Shown here: positions 1-11,720 of the stretch, in pieces | Numbering within the stretch: position 1 is the stretch's first letter | Layout: the number at the start of each line of letters is the position of its first letter | Assembly: GCA_012656075.1 (NCBI GenBank) | Contig: JAAKBF010000159.1 | Coordinates: 682,001-746,000 of the forward strand | Origin: Phytophthora hibernalis | Taxonomy: Eukaryota > Oomycota > Peronosporomycetes > Peronosporales > Peronosporaceae | Direction of reading: 5' to 3' | DNA length: 64,000 nt | Notes under the pieces: generated by a model | What the model saw: the letters and a program-made list of their open reading frames with translations, nothing else | Told to the model about the DNA's origin: nothing | The model's database searches: none | Position numbers and translations under genes: made by a program

Positions 1-437
1 TGGTCGCCACCACCTTTCGTGAACAGCGAGCTGCGGGCATGTGGTCGTCTTGGCGTCGCTGCAGCGTCGCGGAGGTCGAAAACATGCTCTGTTCGGCAGC
101 GTAGCGGTCACTGGTTGAGTCCCGCACACGAGCGTGCGGGGTTTGTTGAACGGTCTGTCGTAGTGCAATATGTGTGTATGTGGTCTGAAGACGTCCGGAC
201 AGGCAGTCAGCATAGCTAGTTGGGGCTGAGGCAGCGATGAGCGCGTGGAAGACGGCAGTGGCGTTGGTAGTCGGCGGGACTGGCAGACGTTCCGGAGTCC
301 ATATCTGACGAACGAGTGGGTGTTAGTGCGCGGTGATTGGCGATCTAAAGAGAGCGCACGCGTTCGGACACGTGTGAGCGCGCATGGGTGTCTAGCGCGC
401 GTTTTTGTGTGTGGCTGGGGAGTGGTCAATTTGAGCT

Positions 438-509
438 AGCACTTTGGCGCAGAGGAAGCGTGTTGGGCTCATAACCCAAAGCTCGTTGGATCGAGACCAA
501 CAAGTGCTA
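438..509 (+). tRNA. Initiator tRNA-Met (CAT), array copy 1
   Basis: Folds as a 72-nt cloverleaf: 7-bp acceptor stem AGCACTT/AAGTGCT, D stem GCGC/GCGT, anticodon stem TTGGG/CCCAA with loop CTCATAA (anticodon CAT), T stem GTTGG/CCAAC, discriminator A, no encoded CCA. Eukaryotic initiator marks are all present: A1:U72, three G:C pairs below the anticodon loop, and T loop ATCGAGA with A54 and A60 instead of T54 and Y60. Internal A box (TGGCGCAGAGG) and B box (GGATCGAGACC) fit Pol III. A TTTT terminator follows at 512-515. The variable loop is AGCTC, with C at position 46 where the usual initiator sequence has G. The downstream spacer carries the one-base deletion in its B-box-like site (671-680). 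Confidence 0.97.
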
Positions 510-995
510 TCTTTTGCCCTAGCAAACTGTTGGCTCCGCCGCGCGTGTTTAAGCGTTATCTGGTCGCCACCACCTTTCGTGAACAGCGAGCTGCGGGCAT
601 GTGGTCGTCTTGGCGTCGCTGCAGCGTCGCGGAGGTCGAAAACATGCTCTGTTCGGCAGCGTAGCGGTCACTGGTTGAGTCCCGCACACGAGCGTGCGGG
701 GTTTGTTGAACGGTCTGTCGTAGTGCAATATGTGTGTATGTGGTCTGAAGACGTCCGGACAGGCAGTCAGCATAGCTAGTTGGGGCTGAGGCAGCGATGA
801 GCGCGTGGAAGACGGCAGTGGCGTTGGTAGTCGGCGGGACTGGCAGACGTTCCGGAGTCCATATCTGACGAACGAGTGGGTGTTAGTGCGCGGTGATTGG
901 CGATCTAAAGAGAGCGCACGCGTTCGGACACGTGTGAGCGCGCATGGGTGTCTAGCGCGCGTTTTTGTGTGTGGCTGGAGTGGTCAATTTGAGCT

Positions 996-1067
996 AGCAC
1001 TTTGGCGCAGAGGAAGCGTGTTGGGCTCATAACCCAAAGCTCGTTGGATCGAGACCAACAAGTGCTA
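996..1067 (+). tRNA. Initiator tRNA-Met (CAT), array copy 2
   Basis: C46 form with TTTT terminator. The spacer just upstream has lost two G of a G-run near 976, giving a 558-base interval from copy 1. Confidence 0.97.
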
Positions 1068-1230
1068 TCTTTTGCCCTAGCAAACTGTTGGCTCCGCCGC
1101 GCGTGTTTAAGCGTTATCTGGTCGCCACCACCTTTCGTGAACAGCGAGCTGCGGGCATGTGGTCGTCTTGGCGTCGCTGCAGCGTCGCGGAGGTCGAAAA
1201 CATGCTCTGTTCGGCAGCGTAGCGGTCACT

Positions 1231-1261
1231 GGTTCGAGTCCCGCACACGAGCGTGCGGGGT
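1231..1261 (+). other. Spacer B-box-like site and hairpin (example unit)
   Basis: GGTTCGAGTCC at 1231-1241 matches the Pol III B-box consensus, and is followed by the inverted repeat CCCGCAC/GTGCGGG with a 6-base loop. The pair recurs in every unit; the first is at 121-140. No cloverleaf could be drawn around it: the T stem would have only two good pairs, and no A box sits at normal spacing. It may be a tRNA relic or a separate RNA signal. In six units one C is missing (GGTTGAGTCC). Confidence 0.5.
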
Positions 1262-1556
1262 TTGTTGAACGGTCTGTCGTAGTGCAATATGTGTGTATGT
1301 GGTCTGAAGACGTCCGGACAGGCAGTCAGCATAGCTAGTTGGGGCTGAGGCAGCGATGAGCGCGTGGAAGACGGCAGTGGCGTTGGTAGTCGGCGGGACT
1401 GGCAGACGTTCCGGAGTCCATATCTGACGAACGAGTGGGTGTTAGTGCGCGGTGATTGGCGATCTAAAGAGAGCGCACGCGTTCGGACACGTGTGAGCGC
1501 GCATGGGTGTCTAGCGCGCGTTTTTGTGTGTGGCTGGGGAGTGGTCAATTTGAGCT

Positions 1557-1628
1557 AGCACTTTGGCGCAGAGGAAGCGTGTTGGGCTCATAACCCAAAG
1601 CTCGTTGGATCGAGACCAACAAGTGCTA
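1557..1628 (+). tRNA. Initiator tRNA-Met (CAT), array copy 3
   Basis: C46 form, TTTT terminator. The upstream spacer has the intact B-box-like site at 1231-1241. Confidence 0.97.
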
Positions 1629-2117
1629 TCTTTTGCCCTAGCAAACTGTTGGCTCCGCCGCGCGTGTTTAAGCGTTATCTGGTCGCCACCACCTTTCGTG
1701 AACAGCGAGCTGCGGGCATGTGGTCGTCTTGGCGTCGCTGCAGCGTCGCGGAGGTCGAAAACATGCTCTGTTCGGCAGCGTAGCGGTCACTGGTTCGAGT
1801 CCCGCACACGAGCGTGCGGGGTTTGTTGAACGGTCTGTCGTAGTGCAATATGTGTGTATGTGGTCTGAAGACGTCCGGACAGGCAGTCAGCATAGCTAGT
1901 TGGGGCTGAGGCAGCGATGAGCGCGTGGAAGACGGCAGTGGCGTTGGTAGTCGGCGGGACTGGCAGACGTTCCGGAGTCCATATCTGACGAACGAGTGGG
2001 TGTTAGTGCGCGGTGATTGGCGATCTAAAGAGAGCGCACGCGTTCGGACACGTGTGAGCGCGCATGGGTGTCTAGCGCGCGTTTTTGTGTGTGGCTGGGG
2101 AGTGGTCAATTTGAGCT

Positions 2118-2189
2118 AGCACTTTGGCGCAGAGGAAGCGTGTTGGGCTCATAACCCAAAGCTCGTTGGATCGAGACCAACAAGTGCTA
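2118..2189 (+). tRNA. Initiator tRNA-Met (CAT), array copy 4
   Basis: C46 form, TTTT terminator, standard spacer. Confidence 0.97.
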
Positions 2190-2676
2190 TCTTTTGCCCT
2201 AGCAAACTGTTGGCTCCGCCGCGCGTGTTTAAGCGTTATCTGGTCGCCACCACCTTTCGTGAACAGCGAGCTGCGGGCATGTGGTCGTCTTGGCGTCGCT
2301 GCAGCGTCGCGGAGGTCGAAAACATGCTCTGTTCGGCAGCGTAGCGGTCACTGGTTCGAGTCCCGCACACGAGCGTGCGGGGTTTGTTGAACGGTCTGTC
2401 GTAGTGCAATATGTGTGTATGTGGTCTGAAGACGTCCGGACAGGCAGTCAGCATAGCTAGTTGGGGCTGAGGCAGCGATGAGCGCGTGGAAGACGGCAGT
2501 GGCGTTGGTAGTCGGCGGGACTGGCAGACGTTCCGGAGTCCATATCTGACGAACGAGTGGGTGTTAGTGCGCGGTGATTGGCGATCTAAAGAGAGCGCAC
2601 GCGTTCGGACACGTGTGAGCGCGCATGGGTGTCTAGCGCGCGTTTTTGTGTGGCTGGGGAGTGGTCAATTTGAGCT

Positions 2677-2748
2677 AGCACTTTGGCGCAGAGGAAGCGT
2701 GTTGGGCTCATAACCCAAAGCTCGTTGGATCGAGACCAACAAGTGCTA
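2677..2748 (+). tRNA. Initiator tRNA-Met (CAT), array copy 5
   Basis: C46 form. The spacer ~30 bases upstream has one TG fewer in its GT-rich run (near 2647), so the interval from copy 4 is 559 bases. Confidence 0.97.
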
Positions 2749-3237
2749 TCTTTTGCCCTAGCAAACTGTTGGCTCCGCCGCGCGTGTTTAAGCGTTATCT
2801 GGTCGCCACCACCTTTCGTGAACAGCGAGCTGCGGGCATGTGGTCGTCTTGGCGTCGCTGCAGCGTCGCGGAGGTCGAAAACATGCTCTGTTCGGCAGCG
2901 TAGCGGTCACTGGTTCGAGTCCCGCACACGAGCGTGCGGGGTTTGTTGAACGGTCTGTCGTAGTGCAATATGTGTGTATGTGGTCTGAAGACGTCCGGAC
3001 AGGCAGTCAGCATAGCTAGTTGGGGCTGAGGCAGCGATGAGCGCGTGGAAGACGGCAGTGGCGTTGGTAGTCGGCGGGACTGGCAGACGTTCCGGAGTCC
3101 ATATCTGACGAACGAGTGGGTGTTAGTGCGCGGTGATTGGCGATCTAAAGAGAGCGCACGCGTTCGGACACGTGTGAGCGCGCATGGGTGTCTAGCGCGC
3201 GTTTTTGTGTGTGGCTGGGGAGTGGTCAATTTGAGCT

Positions 3238-3309
3238 AGCACTTTGGCGCAGAGGAAGCGTGTTGGGCTCATAACCCAAAGCTCGTTGGATCGAGACCAA
3301 CAAGTGCTA
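3238..3309 (+). tRNA. Initiator tRNA-Met (CAT), array copy 6
   Basis: C46 form, TTTT terminator, standard spacer. Confidence 0.97.
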
Positions 3310-3798
3310 TCTTTTGCCCTAGCAAACTGTTGGCTCCGCCGCGCGTGTTTAAGCGTTATCTGGTCGCCACCACCTTTCGTGAACAGCGAGCTGCGGGCAT
3401 GTGGTCGTCTTGGCGTCGCTGCAGCGTCGCGGAGGTCGAAAACATGCTCTGTTCGGCAGCGTAGCGGTCACTGGTTCGAGTCCCGCACACGAGCGTGCGG
3501 GGTTTGTTGAACGGTCTGTCGTAGTGCAATATGTGTGTATGTGGTCTGAAGACGTCCGGACAGGCAGTCAGCATAGCTAGTTGGGGCTGAGGCAGCGATG
3601 AGCGCGTGGAAGACGGCAGTGGCGTTGGTAGTCGGCGGGACTGGCAGACGTTCCGGAGTCCATATCTGACGAACGAGTGGGTGTTAGTGCGCGGTGATTG
3701 GCGATCTAAAGAGAGCGCACGCGTTCGGACACGTGTGAGCGCGCATGGGTGTCTAGCGCGCGTTTTTGTGTGTGGCTGGGGAGTGGTCAATTTGAGCT

Positions 3799-3870
3799 AG
3801 CACTTTGGCGCAGAGGAAGCGTGTTGGGCTCATAACCCAAAGCTCGTTGGATCGAGACCAACAAGTGCTA
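3799..3870 (+). tRNA. Initiator tRNA-Met (CAT), array copy 7
   Basis: C46 form, TTTT terminator, standard spacer. Confidence 0.97.
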
Positions 3871-4358
3871 TCTTTTGCCCTAGCAAACTGTTGGCTCCGC
3901 CGCGCGTGTTTAAGCGTTATCTGGTCGCCACCACCTTTCGTGAACAGCGAGCTGCGGGCATGTGGTCGTCTTGGCGTCGCTGCAGCGTCGCGGAGGTCGA
4001 AAACATGCTCTGTTCGGCAGCGTAGCGGTCACTGGTTCGAGTCCCGCACACGAGCGTGCGGGGTTTGTTGAACGGTCTGTCGTAGTGCAATATGTGTGTA
4101 TGTGGTCTGAAGACGTCCGGACAGGCAGTCAGCATAGCTAGTTGGGGCTGAGGCAGCGATGAGCGCGTGGAAGACGGCAGTGGCGTTGGTAGTCGGCGGG
4201 ACTGGCAGACGTTCCGGAGTCCATATCTGACGAACGAGTGGGTGTTAGTGCGCGGTGATTGGCGATCTAAAGAGAGCGCACGCGTTCGGACACGTGTGAG
4301 CGCGCATGGGTGTCTAGCGCGCGTTTTGTGTGTGGCTGGGGAGTGGTCAATTTGAGCT

Positions 4359-4430
4359 AGCACTTTGGCGCAGAGGAAGCGTGTTGGGCTCATAACCCAA
4401 AGCTCGTTGGATCGAGACCAACAAGTGCTA
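4359..4430 (+). tRNA. Initiator tRNA-Met (CAT), array copy 8
   Basis: C46 form. The spacer T5 run upstream (near 4325) is T4 here, giving a 560-base interval. Confidence 0.97.
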
Positions 4431-4919
4431 TCTTTTGCCCTAGCAAACTGTTGGCTCCGCCGCGCGTGTTTAAGCGTTATCTGGTCGCCACCACCTTTCG
4501 TGAACAGCGAGCTGCGGGCATGTGGTCGTCTTGGCGTCGCTGCAGCGTCGCGGAGGTCGAAAACATGCTCTGTTCGGCAGCGTAGCGGTCACTGGTTCGA
4601 GTCCCGCACACGAGCGTGCGGGGTTTGTTGAACGGTCTGTCGTAGTGCAATATGTGTGTATGTGGTCTGAAGACGTCCGGACAGGCAGTCAGCATAGCTA
4701 GTTGGGGCTGAGGCAGCGATGAGCGCGTGGAAGACGGCAGTGGCGTTGGTAGTCGGCGGGACTGGCAGACGTTCCGGAGTCCATATCTGACGAACGAGTG
4801 GGTGTTAGTGCGCGGTGATTGGCGATCTAAAGAGAGCGCACGCGTTCGGACACGTGTGAGCGCGCATGGGTGTCTAGCGCGCGTTTTTGTGTGTGGCTGG
4901 GGAGTGGTCAATTTGAGCT

Positions 4920-4991
4920 AGCACTTTGGCGCAGAGGAAGCGTGTTGGGCTCATAACCCAAAGCTCGTTGGATCGAGACCAACAAGTGCTA
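4920..4991 (+). tRNA. Initiator tRNA-Met (CAT), array copy 9
   Basis: C46 form, TTTT terminator, standard spacer. Confidence 0.97.
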
Positions 4992-5480
4992 TCTTTTGCC
5001 CTAGCAAACTGTTGGCTCCGCCGCGCGTGTTTAAGCGTTATCTGGTCGCCACCACCTTTCGTGAACAGCGAGCTGCGGGCATGTGGTCGTCTTGGCGTCG
5101 CTGCAGCGTCGCGGAGGTCGAAAACATGCTCTGTTCGGCAGCGTAGCGGTCACTGGTTCGAGTCCCGCACACGAGCGTGCGGGGTTTGTTGAACGGTCTG
5201 TCGTAGTGCAATATGTGTGTATGTGGTCTGAAGACGTCCGGACAGGCAGTCAGCATAGCTAGTTGGGGCTGAGGCAGCGATGAGCGCGTGGAAGACGGCA
5301 GTGGCGTTGGTAGTCGGCGGGACTGGCAGACGTTCCGGAGTCCATATCTGACGAACGAGTGGGTGTTAGTGCGCGGTGATTGGCGATCTAAAGAGAGCGC
5401 ACGCGTTCGGACACGTGTGAGCGCGCATGGGTGTCTAGCGCGCGTTTTTGTGTGTGGCTGGGGAGTGGTCAATTTGAGCT

Positions 5481-5552
5481 AGCACTTTGGCGCAGAGGAA
5501 GCGTGTTGGGCTCATAACCCAAAGCTCGTTGGATCGAGACCAACAAGTGCTA
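5481..5552 (+). tRNA. Initiator tRNA-Met (CAT), array copy 10
   Basis: C46 form, TTTT terminator, standard spacer. Confidence 0.97.
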
Positions 5553-6041
5553 TCTTTTGCCCTAGCAAACTGTTGGCTCCGCCGCGCGTGTTTAAGCGTT
5601 ATCTGGTCGCCACCACCTTTCGTGAACAGCGAGCTGCGGGCATGTGGTCGTCTTGGCGTCGCTGCAGCGTCGCGGAGGTCGAAAACATGCTCTGTTCGGC
5701 AGCGTAGCGGTCACTGGTTCGAGTCCCGCACACGAGCGTGCGGGGTTTGTTGAACGGTCTGTCGTAGTGCAATATGTGTGTATGTGGTCTGAAGACGTCC
5801 GGACAGGCAGTCAGCATAGCTAGTTGGGGCTGAGGCAGCGATGAGCGCGTGGAAGACGGCAGTGGCGTTGGTAGTCGGCGGGACTGGCAGACGTTCCGGA
5901 GTCCATATCTGACGAACGAGTGGGTGTTAGTGCGCGGTGATTGGCGATCTAAAGAGAGCGCACGCGTTCGGACACGTGTGAGCGCGCATGGGTGTCTAGC
6001 GCGCGTTTTTGTGTGTGGCTGGGGAGTGGTCAATTTGAGCT

Positions 6042-6113
6042 AGCACTTTGGCGCAGAGGAAGCGTGTTGGGCTCATAACCCAAAGCTCGTTGGATCGAGA
6101 CCAACAAGTGCTA
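6042..6113 (+). tRNA. Initiator tRNA-Met (CAT), array copy 11
   Basis: C46 form, TTTT terminator, standard spacer. Confidence 0.97.
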
Positions 6114-6602
6114 TCTTTTGCCCTAGCAAACTGTTGGCTCCGCCGCGCGTGTTTAAGCGTTATCTGGTCGCCACCACCTTTCGTGAACAGCGAGCTGCGG
6201 GCATGTGGTCGTCTTGGCGTCGCTGCAGCGTCGCGGAGGTCGAAAACATGCTCTGTTCGGCAGCGTAGCGGTCACTGGTTCGAGTCCCGCACACGAGCGT
6301 GCGGGGTTTGTTGAACGGTCTGTCGTAGTGCAATATGTGTGTATGTGGTCTGAAGACGTCCGGACAGGCAGTCAGCATAGCTAGTTGGGGCTGAGGCAGC
6401 GATGAGCGCGTGGAAGACGGCAGTGGCGTTGGTAGTCGGCGGGACTGGCAGACGTTCCGGAGTCCATATCTGACGAACGAGTGGGTGTTAGTGCGCGGTG
6501 ATTGGCGATCTAAAGAGAGCGCACGCGTTCGGACACGTGTGAGCGCGCATGGGTGTCTAGCGCGCGTTTTTGTGTGTGGCTGGGGAGTGGTCAATTTGAG
6601 CT

Positions 6603-6674
6603 AGCACTTTGGCGCAGAGGAAGCGTGTTGGGCTCATAACCCAAAGCTCGTTGGATCGAGACCAACAAGTGCTA
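6603..6674 (+). tRNA. Initiator tRNA-Met (CAT), array copy 12
   Basis: C46 form, TTTT terminator, standard spacer. Confidence 0.97.
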
Positions 6675-7163
6675 TCTTTTGCCCTAGCAAACTGTTGGCT
6701 CCGCCGCGCGTGTTTAAGCGTTATCTGGTCGCCACCACCTTTCGTGAACAGCGAGCTGCGGGCATGTGGTCGTCTTGGCGTCGCTGCAGCGTCGCGGAGG
6801 TCGAAAACATGCTCTGTTCGGCAGCGTAGCGGTCACTGGTTCGAGTCCCGCACACGAGCGTGCGGGGTTTGTTGAACGGTCTGTCGTAGTGCAATATGTG
6901 TGTATGTGGTCTGAAGACGTCCGGACAGGCAGTCAGCATAGCTAGTTGGGGCTGAGGCAGCGATGAGCGCGTGGAAGACGGCAGTGGCGTTGGTAGTCGG
7001 CGGGACTGGCAGACGTTCCGGAGTCCATATCTGACGAACGAGTGGGTGTTAGTGCGCGGTGATTGGCGATCTAAAGAGAGCGCACGCGTTCGGACACGTG
7101 TGAGCGCGCATGGGTGTCTAGCGCGCGTTTTTGTGTGTGGCTGGGGAGTGGTCAATTTGAGCT

Positions 7164-7235
7164 AGCACTTTGGCGCAGAGGAAGCGTGTTGGGCTCATAA
7201 CCCAAAGCTCGTTGGATCGAGACCAACAAGTGCTA
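7164..7235 (+). tRNA. Initiator tRNA-Met (CAT), array copy 13
   Basis: C46 form, TTTT terminator, standard spacer. Confidence 0.97.
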
Positions 7236-7724
7236 TCTTTTGCCCTAGCAAACTGTTGGCTCCGCCGCGCGTGTTTAAGCGTTATCTGGTCGCCACCACC
7301 TTTCGTGAACAGCGAGCTGCGGGCATGTGGTCGTCTTGGCGTCGCTGCAGCGTCGCGGAGGTCGAAAACATGCTCTGTTCGGCAGCGTAGCGGTCACTGG
7401 TTCGAGTCCCGCACACGAGCGTGCGGGGTTTGTTGAACGGTCTGTCGTAGTGCAATATGTGTGTATGTGGTCTGAAGACGTCCGGACAGGCAGTCAGCAT
7501 AGCTAGTTGGGGCTGAGGCAGCGATGAGCGCGTGGAAGACGGCAGTGGCGTTGGTAGTCGGCGGGACTGGCAGACGTTCCGGAGTCCATATCTGACGAAC
7601 GAGTGGGTGTTAGTGCGCGGTGATTGGCGATCTAAAGAGAGCGCACGCGTTCGGACACGTGTGAGCGCGCATGGGTGTCTAGCGCGCGTTTTTGTGTGTG
7701 GCTGGGGAGTGGTCAATTTGAGCT

Positions 7725-7796
7725 AGCACTTTGGCGCAGAGGAAGCGTGTTGGGCTCATAACCCAAAGCTCGTTGGATCGAGACCAACAAGTGCTA
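7725..7796 (+). tRNA. Initiator tRNA-Met (CAT), array copy 14
   Basis: C46 form, TTTT terminator, standard spacer. Confidence 0.97.
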
Positions 7797-8285
7797 TCTT
7801 TTGCCCTAGCAAACTGTTGGCTCCGCCGCGCGTGTTTAAGCGTTATCTGGTCGCCACCACCTTTCGTGAACAGCGAGCTGCGGGCATGTGGTCGTCTTGG
7901 CGTCGCTGCAGCGTCGCGGAGGTCGAAAACATGCTCTGTTCGGCAGCGTAGCGGTCACTGGTTCGAGTCCCGCACACGAGCGTGCGGGGTTTGTTGAACG
8001 GTCTGTCGTAGTGCAATATGTGTGTATGTGGTCTGAAGACGTCCGGACAGGCAGTCAGCATAGCTAGTTGGGGCTGAGGCAGCGATGAGCGCGTGGAAGA
8101 CGGCAGTGGCGTTGGTAGTCGGCGGGACTGGCAGACGTTCCGGAGTCCATATCTGACGAACGAGTGGGTGTTAGTGCGCGGTGATTGGCGATCTAAAGAG
8201 AGCGCACGCGTTCGGACACGTGTGAGCGCGCATGGGTGTCTAGCGCGCGTTTTTGTGTGTGGCTGGGGAGTGGTCAATTTGAGCT

Positions 8286-8357
8286 AGCACTTTGGCGCAG
8301 AGGAAGCGTGTTGGGCTCATAACCCAAAGCTCGTTGGATCGAGACCAACAAGTGCTA
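8286..8357 (+). tRNA. Initiator tRNA-Met (CAT), array copy 15
   Basis: C46 form, TTTT terminator, standard spacer. Confidence 0.97.
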
Positions 8358-8846
8358 TCTTTTGCCCTAGCAAACTGTTGGCTCCGCCGCGCGTGTTTAA
8401 GCGTTATCTGGTCGCCACCACCTTTCGTGAACAGCGAGCTGCGGGCATGTGGTCGTCTTGGCGTCGCTGCAGCGTCGCGGAGGTCGAAAACATGCTCTGT
8501 TCGGCAGCGTAGCGGTCACTGGTTCGAGTCCCGCACACGAGCGTGCGGGGTTTGTTGAACGGTCTGTCGTAGTGCAATATGTGTGTATGTGGTCTGAAGA
8601 CGTCCGGACAGGCAGTCAGCATAGCTAGTTGGGGCTGAGGCAGCGATGAGCGCGTGGAAGACGGCAGTGGCGTTGGTAGTCGGCGGGACTGGCAGACGTT
8701 CCGGAGTCCATATCTGACGAACGAGTGGGTGTTAGTGCGCGGTGATTGGCGATCTAAAGAGAGCGCACGCGTTCGGACACGTGTGAGCGCGCATGGGTGT
8801 CTAGCGCGCGTTTTTGTGTGTGGCTGGGGAGTGGTCAATTTGAGCT

Positions 8847-8918
8847 AGCACTTTGGCGCAGAGGAAGCGTGTTGGGCTCATAACCCAAAGCTCGTTGGAT
8901 CGAGACCAACAAGTGCTA
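8847..8918 (+). tRNA. Initiator tRNA-Met (CAT), array copy 16
   Basis: C46 form, TTTT terminator, standard spacer. Confidence 0.97.
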
Positions 8919-9407
8919 TCTTTTGCCCTAGCAAACTGTTGGCTCCGCCGCGCGTGTTTAAGCGTTATCTGGTCGCCACCACCTTTCGTGAACAGCGAGC
9001 TGCGGGCATGTGGTCGTCTTGGCGTCGCTGCAGCGTCGCGGAGGTCGAAAACATGCTCTGTTCGGCAGCGTAGCGGTCACTGGTTCGAGTCCCGCACACG
9101 AGCGTGCGGGGTTTGTTGAACGGTCTGTCGTAGTGCAATATGTGTGTATGTGGTCTGAAGACGTCCGGACAGGCAGTCAGCATAGCTAGTTGGGGCTGAG
9201 GCAGCGATGAGCGCGTGGAAGACGGCAGTGGCGTTGGTAGTCGGCGGGACTGGCAGACGTTCCGGAGTCCATATCTGACGAACGAGTGGGTGTTAGTGCG
9301 CGGTGATTGGCGATCTAAAGAGAGCGCACGCGTTCGGACACGTGTGAGCGCGCATGGGTGTCTAGCGCGCGTTTTTGTGTGTGGCTGGGGAGTGGTCAAT
9401 TTGAGCT

Positions 9408-9479
9408 AGCACTTTGGCGCAGAGGAAGCGTGTTGGGCTCATAACCCAAAGCTCGTTGGATCGAGACCAACAAGTGCTA
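9408..9479 (+). tRNA. Initiator tRNA-Met (CAT), array copy 17
   Basis: C46 form. Its downstream spacer has the one-base B-box-like deletion (9641-9650), the first of three consecutive units with it. Confidence 0.97.
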
Positions 9480-9967
9480 TCTTTTGCCCTAGCAAACTGT
9501 TGGCTCCGCCGCGCGTGTTTAAGCGTTATCTGGTCGCCACCACCTTTCGTGAACAGCGAGCTGCGGGCATGTGGTCGTCTTGGCGTCGCTGCAGCGTCGC
9601 GGAGGTCGAAAACATGCTCTGTTCGGCAGCGTAGCGGTCACTGGTTGAGTCCCGCACACGAGCGTGCGGGGTTTGTTGAACGGTCTGTCGTAGTGCAATA
9701 TGTGTGTATGTGGTCTGAAGACGTCCGGACAGGCAGTCAGCATAGCTAGTTGGGGCTGAGGCAGCGATGAGCGCGTGGAAGACGGCAGTGGCGTTGGTAG
9801 TCGGCGGGACTGGCAGACGTTCCGGAGTCCATATCTGACGAACGAGTGGGTGTTAGTGCGCGGTGATTGGCGATCTAAAGAGAGCGCACGCGTTCGGACA
9901 CGTGTGAGCGCGCATGGGTGTCTAGCGCGCGTTTTTGTGTGTGGCTGGGGAGTGGTCAATTTGAGCT

Positions 9968-10039
9968 AGCACTTTGGCGCAGAGGAAGCGTGTTGGGCTC
10001 ATAACCCAAAGCTCGTTGGATCGAGACCAACAAGTGCTA
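9968..10039 (+). tRNA. Initiator tRNA-Met (CAT), array copy 18
   Basis: C46 form. Downstream spacer has the deletion at 10201-10210. Confidence 0.97.
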
Positions 10040-10527
10040 TCTTTTGCCCTAGCAAACTGTTGGCTCCGCCGCGCGTGTTTAAGCGTTATCTGGTCGCCAC
10101 CACCTTTCGTGAACAGCGAGCTGCGGGCATGTGGTCGTCTTGGCGTCGCTGCAGCGTCGCGGAGGTCGAAAACATGCTCTGTTCGGCAGCGTAGCGGTCA
10201 CTGGTTGAGTCCCGCACACGAGCGTGCGGGGTTTGTTGAACGGTCTGTCGTAGTGCAATATGTGTGTATGTGGTCTGAAGACGTCCGGACAGGCAGTCAG
10301 CATAGCTAGTTGGGGCTGAGGCAGCGATGAGCGCGTGGAAGACGGCAGTGGCGTTGGTAGTCGGCGGGACTGGCAGACGTTCCGGAGTCCATATCTGACG
10401 AACGAGTGGGTGTTAGTGCGCGGTGATTGGCGATCTAAAGAGAGCGCACGCGTTCGGACACGTGTGAGCGCGCATGGGTGTCTAGCGCGCGTTTTTGTGT
10501 GTGGCTGGGGAGTGGTCAATTTGAGCT

Positions 10528-10599
10528 AGCACTTTGGCGCAGAGGAAGCGTGTTGGGCTCATAACCCAAAGCTCGTTGGATCGAGACCAACAAGTGCTA
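10528..10599 (+). tRNA. Initiator tRNA-Met (CAT), array copy 19
   Basis: C46 form. Downstream spacer has the deletion at 10761-10770, the last of the run of three. Confidence 0.97.
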
Positions 10600-11087
10600 T
10601 CTTTTGCCCTAGCAAACTGTTGGCTCCGCCGCGCGTGTTTAAGCGTTATCTGGTCGCCACCACCTTTCGTGAACAGCGAGCTGCGGGCATGTGGTCGTCT
10701 TGGCGTCGCTGCAGCGTCGCGGAGGTCGAAAACATGCTCTGTTCGGCAGCGTAGCGGTCACTGGTTGAGTCCCGCACACGAGCGTGCGGGGTTTGTTGAA
10801 CGGTCTGTCGTAGTGCAATATGTGTGTATGTGGTCTGAAGACGTCCGGACAGGCAGTCAGCATAGCTAGTTGGGGCTGAGGCAGCGATGAGCGCGTGGAA
10901 GACGGCAGTGGCGTTGGTAGTCGGCGGGACTGGCAGACGTTCCGGAGTCCATATCTGACGAACGAGTGGGTGTTAGTGCGCGGTGATTGGCGATCTAAAG
11001 AGAGCGCACGCGTTCGGACACGTGTGAGCGCGCATGGGTGTCTAGCGCGCGTTTTTGTGTGTGGCTGGGGAGTGGTCAATTTGAGCT

Positions 11088-11159
11088 AGCACTTTGGCGC
11101 AGAGGAAGCGTGTTGGGCTCATAACCCAAAGCTCGTTGGATCGAGACCAACAAGTGCTA
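11088..11159 (+). tRNA. Initiator tRNA-Met (CAT), array copy 20
   Basis: C46 form, TTTT terminator; the spacer after it returns to the 561-base form. Confidence 0.97.
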
Positions 11160-11648
11160 TCTTTTGCCCTAGCAAACTGTTGGCTCCGCCGCGCGTGTTT
11201 AAGCGTTATCTGGTCGCCACCACCTTTCGTGAACAGCGAGCTGCGGGCATGTGGTCGTCTTGGCGTCGCTGCAGCGTCGCGGAGGTCGAAAACATGCTCT
11301 GTTCGGCAGCGTAGCGGTCACTGGTTCGAGTCCCGCACACGAGCGTGCGGGGTTTGTTGAACGGTCTGTCGTAGTGCAATATGTGTGTATGTGGTCTGAA
11401 GACGTCCGGACAGGCAGTCAGCATAGCTAGTTGGGGCTGAGGCAGCGATGAGCGCGTGGAAGACGGCAGTGGCGTTGGTAGTCGGCGGGACTGGCAGACG
11501 TTCCGGAGTCCATATCTGACGAACGAGTGGGTGTTAGTGCGCGGTGATTGGCGATCTAAAGAGAGCGCACGCGTTCGGACACGTGTGAGCGCGCATGGGT
11601 GTCTAGCGCGCGTTTTTGTGTGTGGCTGGGGAGTGGTCAATTTGAGCT

Positions 11649-11720
11649 AGCACTTTGGCGCAGAGGAAGCGTGTTGGGCTCATAACCCAAAGCTCGTTGG
11701 ATCGAGACCAACAAGTGCTA
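11649..11720 (+). tRNA. Initiator tRNA-Met (CAT), array copy 21
   Basis: C46 form, TTTT terminator, standard spacer. Confidence 0.97.

Noticed and set aside
444..779. Plus-strand frames starting within each tRNA gene
   Set aside because: They begin at a TTG inside the tRNA and exist only because the unit repeats.
1121..1262. 5S rRNA or a second tRNA in the array spacer
   Set aside because: No 5S internal control region was recognised, and the B-box-like site has no matching T stem or A box at normal spacing.
1114..1548. A 144-codon minus-strand frame repeated in nearly every array unit
   Set aside because: It spans the spacer and changes length and C-terminus with one-base unit differences that are not compensated. 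Composition is low-complexity Arg/Thr/Pro, typical of antisense GC-rich spacer.
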